Positions 43,198-50,999 of a stretch of 64,000 nt of DNA are shown here, piece after piece (the first letter of the stretch is position 1; each line of letters begins with the position of its first letter). The notes under the pieces are model-generated. The model ran no database searches and had not been told where the DNA came from. It was given only the letters and a program-made list of their open reading frames with translations. Source of the DNA: Crenobacter cavernae (GTDB lineage Bacteria; Pseudomonadota; Gammaproteobacteria; Burkholderiales; Chromobacteriaceae); contig NZ_CP031337.1 in NCBI RefSeq assembly GCF_003355495.1, positions 2,609,001-2,673,000 on the forward strand, in the 5' to 3' direction. The position numbers and the translations under genes were made by a program.

Positions 43198-44460
43198 TTA
43201 TTGCTTGAGGGCGGCGTCGAGGACGGCAAGCGCTTCGTCGAACAGCGCGTCGGAAATCGTCAGCGGGTAGAGGAAGCGGATCACGTTGCCGTAGGTGCCG
43301 CAGGTCAGAAGCAGCAGGCCGTTGGCGAGCGCGTGCTGCTGCACCTTCTTGGCGAACGCCGCGTCCGGCTTGCCGGCGGCGTCGTTGAATTCGACGGCTA
43401 CCATCGAACCGAGGCCGCGCGCGTCGGCGATCTGCGGCACCGCGTCGCGACGCGCGTCAAGGAACGAAATCAGCTTGTCGCCGAGTGCTTTCGAGCGCTC
43501 GCACAGCTTCTCCTCGTCGATCACGTCGAGCACCGCCAGCGCGGAGGCGACCGCCAGCGGGTTGCCGGCGTAGGTGCCGCCGAGGCCGCCGGGCGCCGGC
43601 GCGTCCATGATGGCCTTGCGGCCGACCACGCCCGACAGCGGCATGCCGCCGGCCAAGGATTTCGCCATTGTGATCAGGTCGGCCTTCACCGTGTACTGTT
43701 CCATCGCGAACAGGCTGCCGGTGCGCGCGAAGCCGGTCTGCACCTCGTCGGCGATCAGGAGGATGCCGTGGGTATCGCAGATGTCGCGCAGCGCCTGCAT
43801 GAATTCCGGCGGCGCGACGTTGAAGCCGCCTTCGCCCTGCACCGGCTCGAGGATGATCGCGGCGACGCGCGCCGGGTCGATGTCGGCCTTGAACAGCGTT
43901 TGCACCGCGTCGATCGCGTCTTCAACGCTGACGCCGTGCGCGGCGTTAGGGAACGGCGCGTGGTAGACCTCGCCCGGGAACGGGCCGAAGCCGACCTTGT
44001 ACGGGACCACTTTTCCGGTCAGCGCCATGCCCATCATGGTGCGGCCATGGAAGCCGCCGGAAAACGCGATCAGGCCGGTACGGCCGGTGGCGGCGCGCGC
44101 GATCTTCACCGCGTTTTCTACCGCTTCGGCGCCGGTGGTGAAGAAGGCGGTCTTGGCCTCGCCGGCTATCGGTGCGCGCGCGTTGATCTGCTCGGCCAGC
44201 GCGACGTAGCTCTCGTATGGCACGATCTGGTAGGCGGTGTGGGTGAACGCCTTCAGCTGCGCCTCGATGGCGGCGATGAGTTTCGGATGGCGGTGGCCGG
44301 TGTTCAGCACCGCGATGCCGGCGGCGAAGTCGATGTAGCGCTGTCCTTCGACGTCCCACAGCTCGGCGCCCTCGGCGCGCTCGGCGTAGAAGTCGCACAT
44401 CACGCCGACCCCGCGCGGGGTGGCGGCATTTTTCCGTTCTTGCAAGCTGGCGTTGCGCAT
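43198..44460 (-). CDS. gabT: 4-aminobutyrate / 5-aminovalerate aminotransferase
   Basis: Class III PLP aminotransferase of 420 residues that moves the amino group of GABA or 5-aminovalerate to 2-oxoglutarate. Family landmarks: RYIDFAAGIAVLNTGHRHP, FFTTGAEAVENAVKIAR, FSGGFHGRT, LEPVQGEGGF, ADEVQTGFARTG and Lys in TMAKSLAGGMPLSG. ATG 44460 is preceded on the minus strand by AAAGGAGAAACGG. The first gene of gabT-gabD, divergent from a GabR-type regulator. With glaH-lhgO nearby, a DavT role in lysine degradation is likely. Confidence 0.93.
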   Translation of the reverse strand: MRNASLQERKNAATPRGVGVMCDFYAERAEGAELWDVEGQRYIDFAAGIAVLNTGHRHPKLIAAIEAQLKAFTHTAYQIVPYESYVALAEQINARAPIAGEAKTAFFTTGAEAVENAVKIARAATGRTGLIAFSGGFHGRTMMGMALTGKVVPYKVGFGPFPGEVYHAPFPNAAHGVSVEDAIDAVQTLFKADIDPARVAAIILEPVQGEGGFNVAPPEFMQALRDICDTHGILLIADEVQTGFARTGSLFAMEQYTVKADLITMAKSLAGGMPLSGVVGRKAIMDAPAPGGLGGTYAGNPLAVASALAVLDVIDEEKLCERSKALGDKLISFLDARRDAVPQIADARGLGSMVAVEFNDAAGKPDAAFAKKVQQHALANGLLLLTCGTYGNVIRFLYPLTISDALFDEALAVLDAALKQ

Positions 44461-44585
44461 TCCGTTTCTCCTTTGGGGCCGCCGGCCGGTCTTGTCTGCC
44501 GGGGGCTGGTAACGGAATCCATTACAAGTTAACTTTGGCCTTGTTCGTAGAGCCGATTCTGTTTTTTTGATGGAGCCAATTTGCC
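44461..44585. promoter_or_regulatory. Divergent gabT / gabR-like control region
   Basis: 125 nt between the two starts. It contains the perfect 10-bp palindrome AAGTTAACTT (44526-44535) next to GGTAACGGAATCCATTAC. GabR/MocR proteins usually act on such shared regions; exact boxes are not proven. Confidence 0.45.
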
Positions 44586-46049
44586 GTGCTGACCGACCTC
44601 TTGCTGCAGAAACTCGAGAGCGACACGCCGCTGCCGAAAAACCGCCAGTTGTACCTGCTGCTGCGCGGGCTGATCCTCGACGGCACGCTGAAGGCCGGCA
44701 GCCGCTTGCCGACCACGCGCGAACTCGCGAGAGATTTGGGTTTGTCGCGCAACACGGTGATGTACGCGTTCGAGCAGCTGTTGGCCGAGGGCTACGTGAC
44801 CGCGCGCACCGGCAGCGGGACCTACGTCGCCGATACGCGTCCCGAGGACAGCATGCGCGTCGAGAGCTCGGCCAACGTCGAGCACGGCGGTGTTGGCGGC
44901 GGGCGCCTGTCGACGCGTGGCGGCCGGCTGATCGAGCAGGCGGGCGCGCTGTCGGTGCAGTGGGGCGCCTTCGTGCCCGGCGTGCCCGACGTGACGGCGT
45001 TTCCGTACCGTACCTGGGCGCGTATCCAGAACAAGGTGTGGCGCCGTCCCGGCCCGCAGTGGCTGACCTACGGCCAGAGCGGCGGGCACGGACCCTTGCG
45101 CGAGGCGCTGGCCGACTATCTGAGGGTCGCGCGATCGGTGGTGTGCGACCCGGAGCAGATCCTGATCACGCACGGCATCCACCAGGCGATCGACCTGATC
45201 CTGTGCATGCTGTCCGACCCGGGCGACGCGGCGTGGATCGAGGAGCCGGGCTATTGGGGCATCCGCAACCTGCTCAACACCTCGGGGCTGAAGGTCAGCG
45301 CGATCCCGGTCGACGAGGAGGGGCTGAACCCGCAGCCTGACGACTGGAACGCGCCGCCGCGCCTGGTGTTCGTCACGCCGTCTCACCAGTACCCGACCGG
45401 CGCGGTGATGAGCCTCGCGCGTCGTCGCGCCTTGCTCGAGATGGCGCGCCAGCACGACTGCTGGGTGGTGGAGGACGACTACGACAGCGAATTCCGCTAC
45501 GGCGGCCGGCCGCTCGCGTCCTTGCAGGGCCTCGATACGGCCGGGCGGGTGCTCTACGTCGGCACCTTCAGCAAGACGGTGTTCCCGAGCATGCGGATGG
45601 GCTACATGGTGCTGCCCAAGTCGCTGGTCGAGCCGTTCCGCGTCGCGTTGTCCGAGCTCTACCGCGCCGGCCACCAGCTCGACCAGGCCATCCTCGCCGA
45701 CTTCATCGCCGAGGGGCACTTCGTCGCGCATATCCGGCGCATGCGCATGCTGTACGGCGAGCGGCGCGAGCGGCTGCTCTGCGGGATCAGGAGCGAACTG
45801 GGCGAGGGCAGGGTGCTGTCGTACGACAGCCAGGCGGGACTGCACCTGGTGCTGGAACTGGACGGCGACGATAAGGCCGCGACCGAGGCGGCGCGACAGG
45901 CAGGGCTGATCGTCCGGCCCTTGTCGCAGTACTACCAGGACCCCGCGCGTTCACGGAACGGGCTCTTGCTCGGCTACGCCGGCGTGCCGGAGAAGGAAAT
46001 CGTGCCGGCCTTGCAGAAACTGATCCGGGCGATCGGGATCGACCGCTAG
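44586..46049 (+). CDS. gabR: GabR/MocR-type transcriptional regulator
   Basis: 487 residues. GntR winged helix at the N-terminus (GSRLPTTRELARDLGLSRNTVMYAFEQLLAEGYV), a ~45-residue linker, then the aminotransferase-like PLP domain with HQYPTGAVMS, VEDDYDSEFRYGG and Lys in GTFSKTVFPSMRMGYM. GabR of Bacillus binds GABA and PLP and activates gabTD; the divergent position next to gabT fits that role. GTG start at 44586. It is a second member besides the one at 36808, with a different linker and motif details. Confidence 0.88.
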   Translation: MLTDLLLQKLESDTPLPKNRQLYLLLRGLILDGTLKAGSRLPTTRELARDLGLSRNTVMYAFEQLLAEGYVTARTGSGTYVADTRPEDSMRVESSANVEHGGVGGGRLSTRGGRLIEQAGALSVQWGAFVPGVPDVTAFPYRTWARIQNKVWRRPGPQWLTYGQSGGHGPLREALADYLRVARSVVCDPEQILITHGIHQAIDLILCMLSDPGDAAWIEEPGYWGIRNLLNTSGLKVSAIPVDEEGLNPQPDDWNAPPRLVFVTPSHQYPTGAVMSLARRRALLEMARQHDCWVVEDDYDSEFRYGGRPLASLQGLDTAGRVLYVGTFSKTVFPSMRMGYMVLPKSLVEPFRVALSELYRAGHQLDQAILADFIAEGHFVAHIRRMRMLYGERRERLLCGIRSELGEGRVLSYDSQAGLHLVLELDGDDKAATEAARQAGLIVRPLSQYYQDPARSRNGLLLGYAGVPEKEIVPALQKLIRAIGIDR

Positions 46050-46092
46050 GGCTCGGCCAGCCTTTGGTGATAAGCGCTGGCCTGTCGCTGAA

Positions 46093-46131
46093 AACAAAAA
46101 AAAATCAGCCTAAGCGGCTGGTTTTTTTTAT
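46093..46131. terminator. Terminator between gabR-like gene and map
   Basis: A-rich run, stem ATCAGCC/GGCTGGT with loop TAAGC, eight T. Confidence 0.8.
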
Positions 46132-46137
46132 CGGGGG

Positions 46138-46166
46138 CCAGGTTGGCCGAGGCTCGGCCAACCTGG
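46138..46166. repeat. Back-to-back inverted pair of the TTGGCCGAG word
   Basis: CCAGGTTGGCCGA-GGC-TCGGCCAACCTGG, a perfect 13-bp stem with a 3-nt loop, between convergent genes and 7 nt after a separate T-tailed terminator. Confidence 0.7.
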
Positions 46167-46176
46167 ATTGCCCAGC

Positions 46177-46974
46177 TTACTTGAAGCTCGGGCGCGCCGG
46201 CGTGCCTTCAGACTGGGTCAGGATCTCGAAGCCGGTCTCGGTGACGAGCACGGTGTGCTCCCACTGCGCCGACAGGCTGCGGTCCTTGGTGACGACGGTC
46301 CAGCCGTCGCCGAGCATGCGTAGGTGACGCTTGCCCTGGTTGATCATCGGCTCGACGGTGAAGATCATGCCGGCCTTCAGTTCCATACCGCTGCCGGGGC
46401 GGCCGTAATGCAGCACCTGCGGTTCCTCGTGGAATTTCTTGCCGATGCCGTGGCCGCAGAATTCCTGCACCACGCTGTAGCCGTTCGTCTCGGCGTGCTG
46501 CTGGCAAGCGTAGCCGATGTCGCCGAGGCGCGCGCCCGGCTTGATCTTCTCGATGCCCTTCCACATGGATTCGTAGGTGATCTTGGCCAACCGTTTTGCG
46601 TGCGGGCTGACTTCGCCGACCATGAACATGCGGCTGGTGTCGCCGTGGTAGCCCTCCTTGATCACGGTGACGTCGATATTCAGCACGTCGCCGTTCTTCA
46701 AGGGCTTGTCGTTAGGAATGCCGTGGCAGATCACGTGATTGACCGAGGTGCACACCGACTTCGGGTACGGGTTGTGTCCGTCCGGCGCGTAGTTGAGCGG
46801 CGCGGGAATCGTGCCCTGCACGTCGACCATGTAGTCGTGGCAGAGCTTGTCGATCTCTTCGGTGGTGACGCCGGCCTTGACGAACGGCGTGATGTAGTCG
46901 AGCACCTCGGAGGCCAGCCGGCCGGCGACGCGCATCTTCTCGATATCTTCGGGGGTCTTGATCTCGACGGGCAT
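46177..46974 (-). CDS. map: Methionine aminopeptidase, type I
   Basis: Removes the initiator Met from nascent proteins. 265 residues with the five metal ligands in their usual contexts: Asp in NIDVTVIKEGYHGDTSRMF (two), His in GHGIGKKFHEEP, Glu in FTVEPMIN and Glu in QWEHTVLVT. Type Ia, without an N-terminal zinc domain. The region before the ATG is pyrimidine-rich and has no clear ribosome site. Not next to rpsB here, unlike in many bacteria. Confidence 0.95.
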   Translation of the reverse strand: MPVEIKTPEDIEKMRVAGRLASEVLDYITPFVKAGVTTEEIDKLCHDYMVDVQGTIPAPLNYAPDGHNPYPKSVCTSVNHVICHGIPNDKPLKNGDVLNIDVTVIKEGYHGDTSRMFMVGEVSPHAKRLAKITYESMWKGIEKIKPGARLGDIGYACQQHAETNGYSVVQEFCGHGIGKKFHEEPQVLHYGRPGSGMELKAGMIFTVEPMINQGKRHLRMLGDGWTVVTKDRSLSAQWEHTVLVTETGFEILTQSEGTPARPSFK

Positions 46975-47023
46975 GCTGAAAGGAGGGCGTAAATCAATAA
47001 AACGTCATTTTAACACAAACAAA

Positions 47024-47050
47024 AACGGGCACCTCGCGGTGCCCGTAAAA
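47024..47050 (-). terminator. Terminator of the porin gene
   Basis: On the minus strand: ACGGGCACC-GCGA-GGTGCCCGT followed by TTTTTG. Confidence 0.85.
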
Positions 47051-47076
47051 GCTGACTTCTTCGGAGGGTTCCCGAA

Positions 47077-48123
47077 TTAGAACGAGTGCTTCAGGCCCAG
47101 GCCGTAGACGGTCTGGTCGGTGCCGGCGGCGAAGCCGGTGCTGGCCAGCGTGTCGACGCGAACGGAAGCGCCGCTTTCGTTTTCGACCTTGGTGGCGTAG
47201 GCCTTCAGCTGCGTGCGCTTGGACAGGTTGTAGTTGGCGCCCACGACCCATTGCTTGGCCTTGGCGGTGTCCGGGGTGGCGTGGCCTTTCAGCTTGCCCA
47301 GCTTGCCGTAGGAGGCGACCAGCTGCAGGGCGCCGATGTCCTGGCCGGCGGCGACCAGCCAGTCGTTCTGCTTGGTGTCTGCGGCCGTGACGTTATCAAC
47401 CTTGACCTGCTCGAAGCCGGCGCCGATGAAGGTGCCGAAGGCGAACTTGTAGCCGGCGGCCGCCTTGTAGGCCTTGCGGTCGTTGACGGTGCCGTTGATC
47501 TTGTCGCCTTCGACGTCGTAGCCGGCGCCCACTTTCAGGCCGCCGTTGGTGTAGTTGGCGCCCAGGGAGACGAAGTCGGCGCTCTTGGCGGCGTCTTCGT
47601 CCGCGCCGTAGGAGATGCCGGCCTGGAAGCCCGAGAACGACGGCGAGGTGTAGTGCACGCTGTTCTTCAGGCGGGTCTCGCGGCGGCTGTAGATGTTGCT
47701 GGAGCCTTGCACGTCGGCGGCGGTGTCGCCCATCAGGTTCAGGCCGACGTCGGTCAGGCGCTTGTAGGCGGAGTCGTAGTGGCCCAGCAGCGCGGTGCCG
47801 AAGCCGCCTTGCAGGCCGACGAAGGTGTTGCGGGTACCGAAGGTGCCTGTGGTCTGGTCGGCTGCGCCGTCGATCTGGATCTGCTGTTCGACCTGCCAGA
47901 TGGCTTTCAGGCCGTTGCCGAGGTCTTCGTTGCCCTTGAAGCCGATGCGCGAGGTGTTGTCGGTCACGCGCGTCTGGGTGGCTTTCACGCCGGCGGTGGT
48001 TTCGGTCTTCAGGGAGTCGATGCCTGCACTCACGAAGCCATAGATGGTCACGTCGGCGTGGGCGGCCGCCGGCAGCGCGAGCGCGCCGGCCACGATCAGG
48101 GCGAGTTTCTTATAGTTGTGCAT
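47077..48123 (-). CDS. General bacterial porin (trimeric, betaproteobacterial type)
   Basis: Outer-membrane beta-barrel of 348 residues from ATG 48123 (GGAGAT 9 nt upstream); a longer frame to 48189 lacks support. The signal peptide KKLALIVAGALALPAAAHA is followed by DVTIYGFVSAGID, the Neisseria/Bordetella-like porin start. Alternating hydrophobic strands run to the C-terminal Phe (LGLKHSF) needed for BAM assembly. It diffuses small solutes. Monocistronic with a strong terminator, and an AT-rich upstream region (48190-48290) with several possible -10 boxes. Confidence 0.93.
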   Translation of the reverse strand: MHNYKKLALIVAGALALPAAAHADVTIYGFVSAGIDSLKTETTAGVKATQTRVTDNTSRIGFKGNEDLGNGLKAIWQVEQQIQIDGAADQTTGTFGTRNTFVGLQGGFGTALLGHYDSAYKRLTDVGLNLMGDTAADVQGSSNIYSRRETRLKNSVHYTSPSFSGFQAGISYGADEDAAKSADFVSLGANYTNGGLKVGAGYDVEGDKINGTVNDRKAYKAAAGYKFAFGTFIGAGFEQVKVDNVTAADTKQNDWLVAAGQDIGALQLVASYGKLGKLKGHATPDTAKAKQWVVGANYNLSKRTQLKAYATKVENESGASVRVDTLASTGFAAGTDQTVYGLGLKHSF

Positions 48124-48295
48124 TGCGAACATCTCCATCGAGTGTTGTTGAGCGAAAGCGCTGTATAGTGTCCGATATGCCGGATTCACTTGTAAACAGT
48201 TTGTTGTTCAGTCGTGAACAAGTTTATACGCGCTTTGTGATGGAAATGTTATACAAAGATGAAATATTGAAATAATTTGTTCTATGCGAGCCGGG

Positions 48296-48610
48296 TCACG
48301 CAAGGAAGCGGTTCGGGTAGATCTCGTCGATCAGCGTGCGGCAGTCGACGACGCGCAGGTCGTTGTCGCGCGCGAAGTCGAGCAGGAACTGGAAGGCGGG
48401 CGGGTTGATCTTCTCGAGCTTCTTGTCGACGGCGACGCAGCGGACGCCGTCGAGCAGCATCGGGCGGACAAAGGCGTGGTAGGAGAGTTTCTGCGATTCG
48501 CCGAAGGAGGCGAGGATGCCGGACAGGCGTTCGGACCAGTCGCTGGGGCGGAAGGTGCGGCCATCGGAGGTCACACCCTGTATGACTATTTCATATGGAT
48601 TACAAATCAT
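48296..48610 (-). CDS. DUF3579 domain-containing protein
   Basis: 104-residue cytoplasmic protein with the family pattern IVIQGVTSDGRTFRPSDWSERL and YVRP-like FVRPMLLDGVRCVAVDKKL, ending in FLLDFARDNDLRVVD. DUF3579 is common in betaproteobacteria, often near pil or argF genes; no function is established. Here it sits between the porin and dinG, on the same strand as both, with about 100 nt to dinG. Confidence 0.85.
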   Translation of the reverse strand: MICNPYEIVIQGVTSDGRTFRPSDWSERLSGILASFGESQKLSYHAFVRPMLLDGVRCVAVDKKLEKINPPAFQFLLDFARDNDLRVVDCRTLIDEIYPNRFLA

Positions 48611-48710
48611 GGCTTGTTTAGGCGAAAGTTTAGGGTAAACCCGAATATATTGTTTTTTATTTCGACCGAACGGCTAATTAATAGTCCGGTTGCCCTATTT
48701 TACGCCTAAT

Positions 48711-50843
48711 TCAGATGCGCTTAAAAGGCGGCAGGGATGCCAGCAGCCTTTTCCCGTAGCTTTGCCGCACGATGCGGTTGTCCAGAATGGTGACGCGACC
48801 GTAGTCCTGCTCGGTGCGGATCAGCCGGCCGACCGCCTGCACCAGCTTGATCGACGCCTCGGGCACGGTGATCTCGACAAAGGGGTTGCCGCCGCGCTTC
48901 TCGACCCATCTGGCAAGGGTTTTGCCGACCGGGTCGTCGGGCATCGCGAACGGCAGTTTGACGATGATCACGTGCACGCAGGCCTCGCCCGGCAGGTCCA
49001 GGCCCTCGGCAAAAGAATCCAGCCCGAATATCACGCTGGCTTTTGACGAAGATAAATTCTGGTAATGGCGCTCGAGCAAAACCGATTTCGGCCATTCACC
49101 CTGAACCAGCAGATTCTCTCTAAAAGCGGAAGGTAATGCCGCGGCGACGTCCTGCATTTGTTTTCGCGAAGAAAACAGCACCAGGCTGCCGACCGCCTGG
49201 CTCACGTCGATCAATTTGGGCAGCCATTCGACGATTTCCCGCGTGTGCGCCGCCGGGTCCTTCGGGCTGGCGTAGAGCGGCGGCAGATAGAGTTCGCCCT
49301 GTTCCTGGAAGTTGAACGGCGAGTCGAGCGCGATGCACTCGACCTTGGGCAGCCACTTGAGGCCGGTCTGCGACAGCAAGAGCTCGAACGCGCCGAGCGA
49401 GCGCAGCGTCGCCGACGTCAACAGCGCGCCGGCCGCGCGGCGCCACAGCGTGCCGGCGAGGCTGGCCGCCGCCGACACCGGCGACGCCGAGAAGCGGTAG
49501 TCGCCCTTGCCGGTCGTCAGCCGCGTGATCCACTTGGCGATCGGCGGCGCGTTCTCGTCGGCTTCCTGTTCGAACAGGTCCCACACCGCGTTCAGCTGCT
49601 CGGCGCGGCCGACGAGGAAGCCGAGGTCGCTCGCCGCCTTGTCGATCAGCGGCGTGTCGGTGCTGTTCAGTTTCCTGGCCTCGGCCAACGCGTCCGACAG
49701 GCTGGTCAAATGCCTTACGACCATGCGCGCGGCGAGCGCGAGGTTGGACGTCGGGATCTTCAGGTGTTCGGGCAGCTTGCCGTCGTCGATCAGCCACGAC
49801 GGTTCGAGGTTGTCGCTGTCGGCGGCGAGCGCCGGCTCGCTCTCGAGCAGCCACAGCCATTCGGTCAGGCTCTCCATCGCCGCCGCGGCAGCGTCGCAGG
49901 CGCCGGCGGCCGCTTCGCCCTTGCCGGTCAGCCCTTCGACGCGGCCGGCGACCTGCGGCACCTTGTCGAGCCAGAACATCGCCTGGCCGTGCGAGTGTTC
50001 GGCGGCGAACTGGTTGATCGCCTTCTTCGCGAGGTGGTGCGCCTCGTCGATGCAGTAGAAGCTCGCGTCGGGCGCGGGCAGGATCACGCCGCCGCCCATC
50101 GCCACGTCGGCGAGCAGCAGGTCGTGGTTGGCGACCACCACGTCGACGTTCTCCAGCGTCTCACGCGCCAGATAGAACGGGCACTCGGGCCGGTTCGGGC
50201 AGGCCATCTTCAGGCAGCCGTGGCGGTCGTTGGTGACGCGGCCCCACAGGCTGTCCTCGATCACCGTCGGCCAGGTGTCGCGGTCGCCGTTCCAGCGACG
50301 GTAGTAGAAGGCGTCGGCCAGTTCCTTCAAGGCTTCGATCTCGGCCGCCTCGGGCTTCTTGTCCCACACGGCAAGGTCGGGGTCGCGGCCTAGGAGCTCG
50401 CCCTGCGAATGCTCGGCGGTGTGCTGGTAAAGACGATAGGGGCAGAGGTAGCGGCCGCGCCCCTTGGCGAGCGCGAAGGTCAGCGGCAGGCCGCTGTTCT
50501 CGACGACGAAGGGCAGGTCGCGGTTCACGAGCTGCTCCTGCAGCGCGACGGTCGCGCTGGTGACGACCAGCTTCTTGCCGCGCGCGCGCGCCATCACGCC
50601 GCCGGCCAAGAGGTAGGCGAGACTCTTGCCGACGCCGGTCGGCCCTTCGACCACGACGATGCTTTCGCCCTCGCGTTCGGGTAGATCATCGCTGTCGGGG
50701 TCTTTCTCCTGCGCGCGCGAGAAGGCGTTGGCGACCTCGGCCAACATGCGGCGCTGTGCGGCGCGCGGACGGAAGCCCGGCAGGTTCTCGGAAATGGCGC
50801 GATAGTGGTCGCGGATGGCGTTTTTTTCGGCGTCGGTCAGCAT
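48711..50843 (-). CDS. dinG: ATP-dependent DNA helicase DinG
   Basis: XPD-like 5'-3' helicase with an Fe-S cluster, involved in resolving R-loops and replication conflicts. 710 residues from ATG 50843 (a start six codons earlier is possible). Walker A EGPTGVGKS, the cysteines of the [4Fe-4S] domain (YLCPYRL ... CLKMACPNRPECPF), DEAH-type box FYCIDEAHHLAKK, and C-terminal motifs FSSRKQMQ and VQAVGRLIRTEQDYG. Contains two TTGGCCGAG words (49680, 50736), both in coding orientation. Confidence 0.93.
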   Translation of the reverse strand: MLTDAEKNAIRDHYRAISENLPGFRPRAAQRRMLAEVANAFSRAQEKDPDSDDLPEREGESIVVVEGPTGVGKSLAYLLAGGVMARARGKKLVVTSATVALQEQLVNRDLPFVVENSGLPLTFALAKGRGRYLCPYRLYQHTAEHSQGELLGRDPDLAVWDKKPEAAEIEALKELADAFYYRRWNGDRDTWPTVIEDSLWGRVTNDRHGCLKMACPNRPECPFYLARETLENVDVVVANHDLLLADVAMGGGVILPAPDASFYCIDEAHHLAKKAINQFAAEHSHGQAMFWLDKVPQVAGRVEGLTGKGEAAAGACDAAAAAMESLTEWLWLLESEPALAADSDNLEPSWLIDDGKLPEHLKIPTSNLALAARMVVRHLTSLSDALAEARKLNSTDTPLIDKAASDLGFLVGRAEQLNAVWDLFEQEADENAPPIAKWITRLTTGKGDYRFSASPVSAAASLAGTLWRRAAGALLTSATLRSLGAFELLLSQTGLKWLPKVECIALDSPFNFQEQGELYLPPLYASPKDPAAHTREIVEWLPKLIDVSQAVGSLVLFSSRKQMQDVAAALPSAFRENLLVQGEWPKSVLLERHYQNLSSSKASVIFGLDSFAEGLDLPGEACVHVIIVKLPFAMPDDPVGKTLARWVEKRGGNPFVEITVPEASIKLVQAVGRLIRTEQDYGRVTILDNRIVRQSYGKRLLASLPPFKRI

Positions 50844-50999
50844 CCCGACATTGTACTGCAAGCGCCGGCCGCCCCGGCGCGGGAAGTGTTAAGCCCGAAG
50901 GCGTCGCCCGCCGCACCGCCTACGATGAAAGCATGGCGGCGGCGTGGCCCGGCAGAGCTTGGCCGGGCTTATTCAGCACGCGCCGCCCCGGGGGAAGAG

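Noticed and set aside
41769..44532. Long plus-strand frames over gabD and gabT
   Set aside because: Complement of two well-supported minus-strand genes; no family resemblance.
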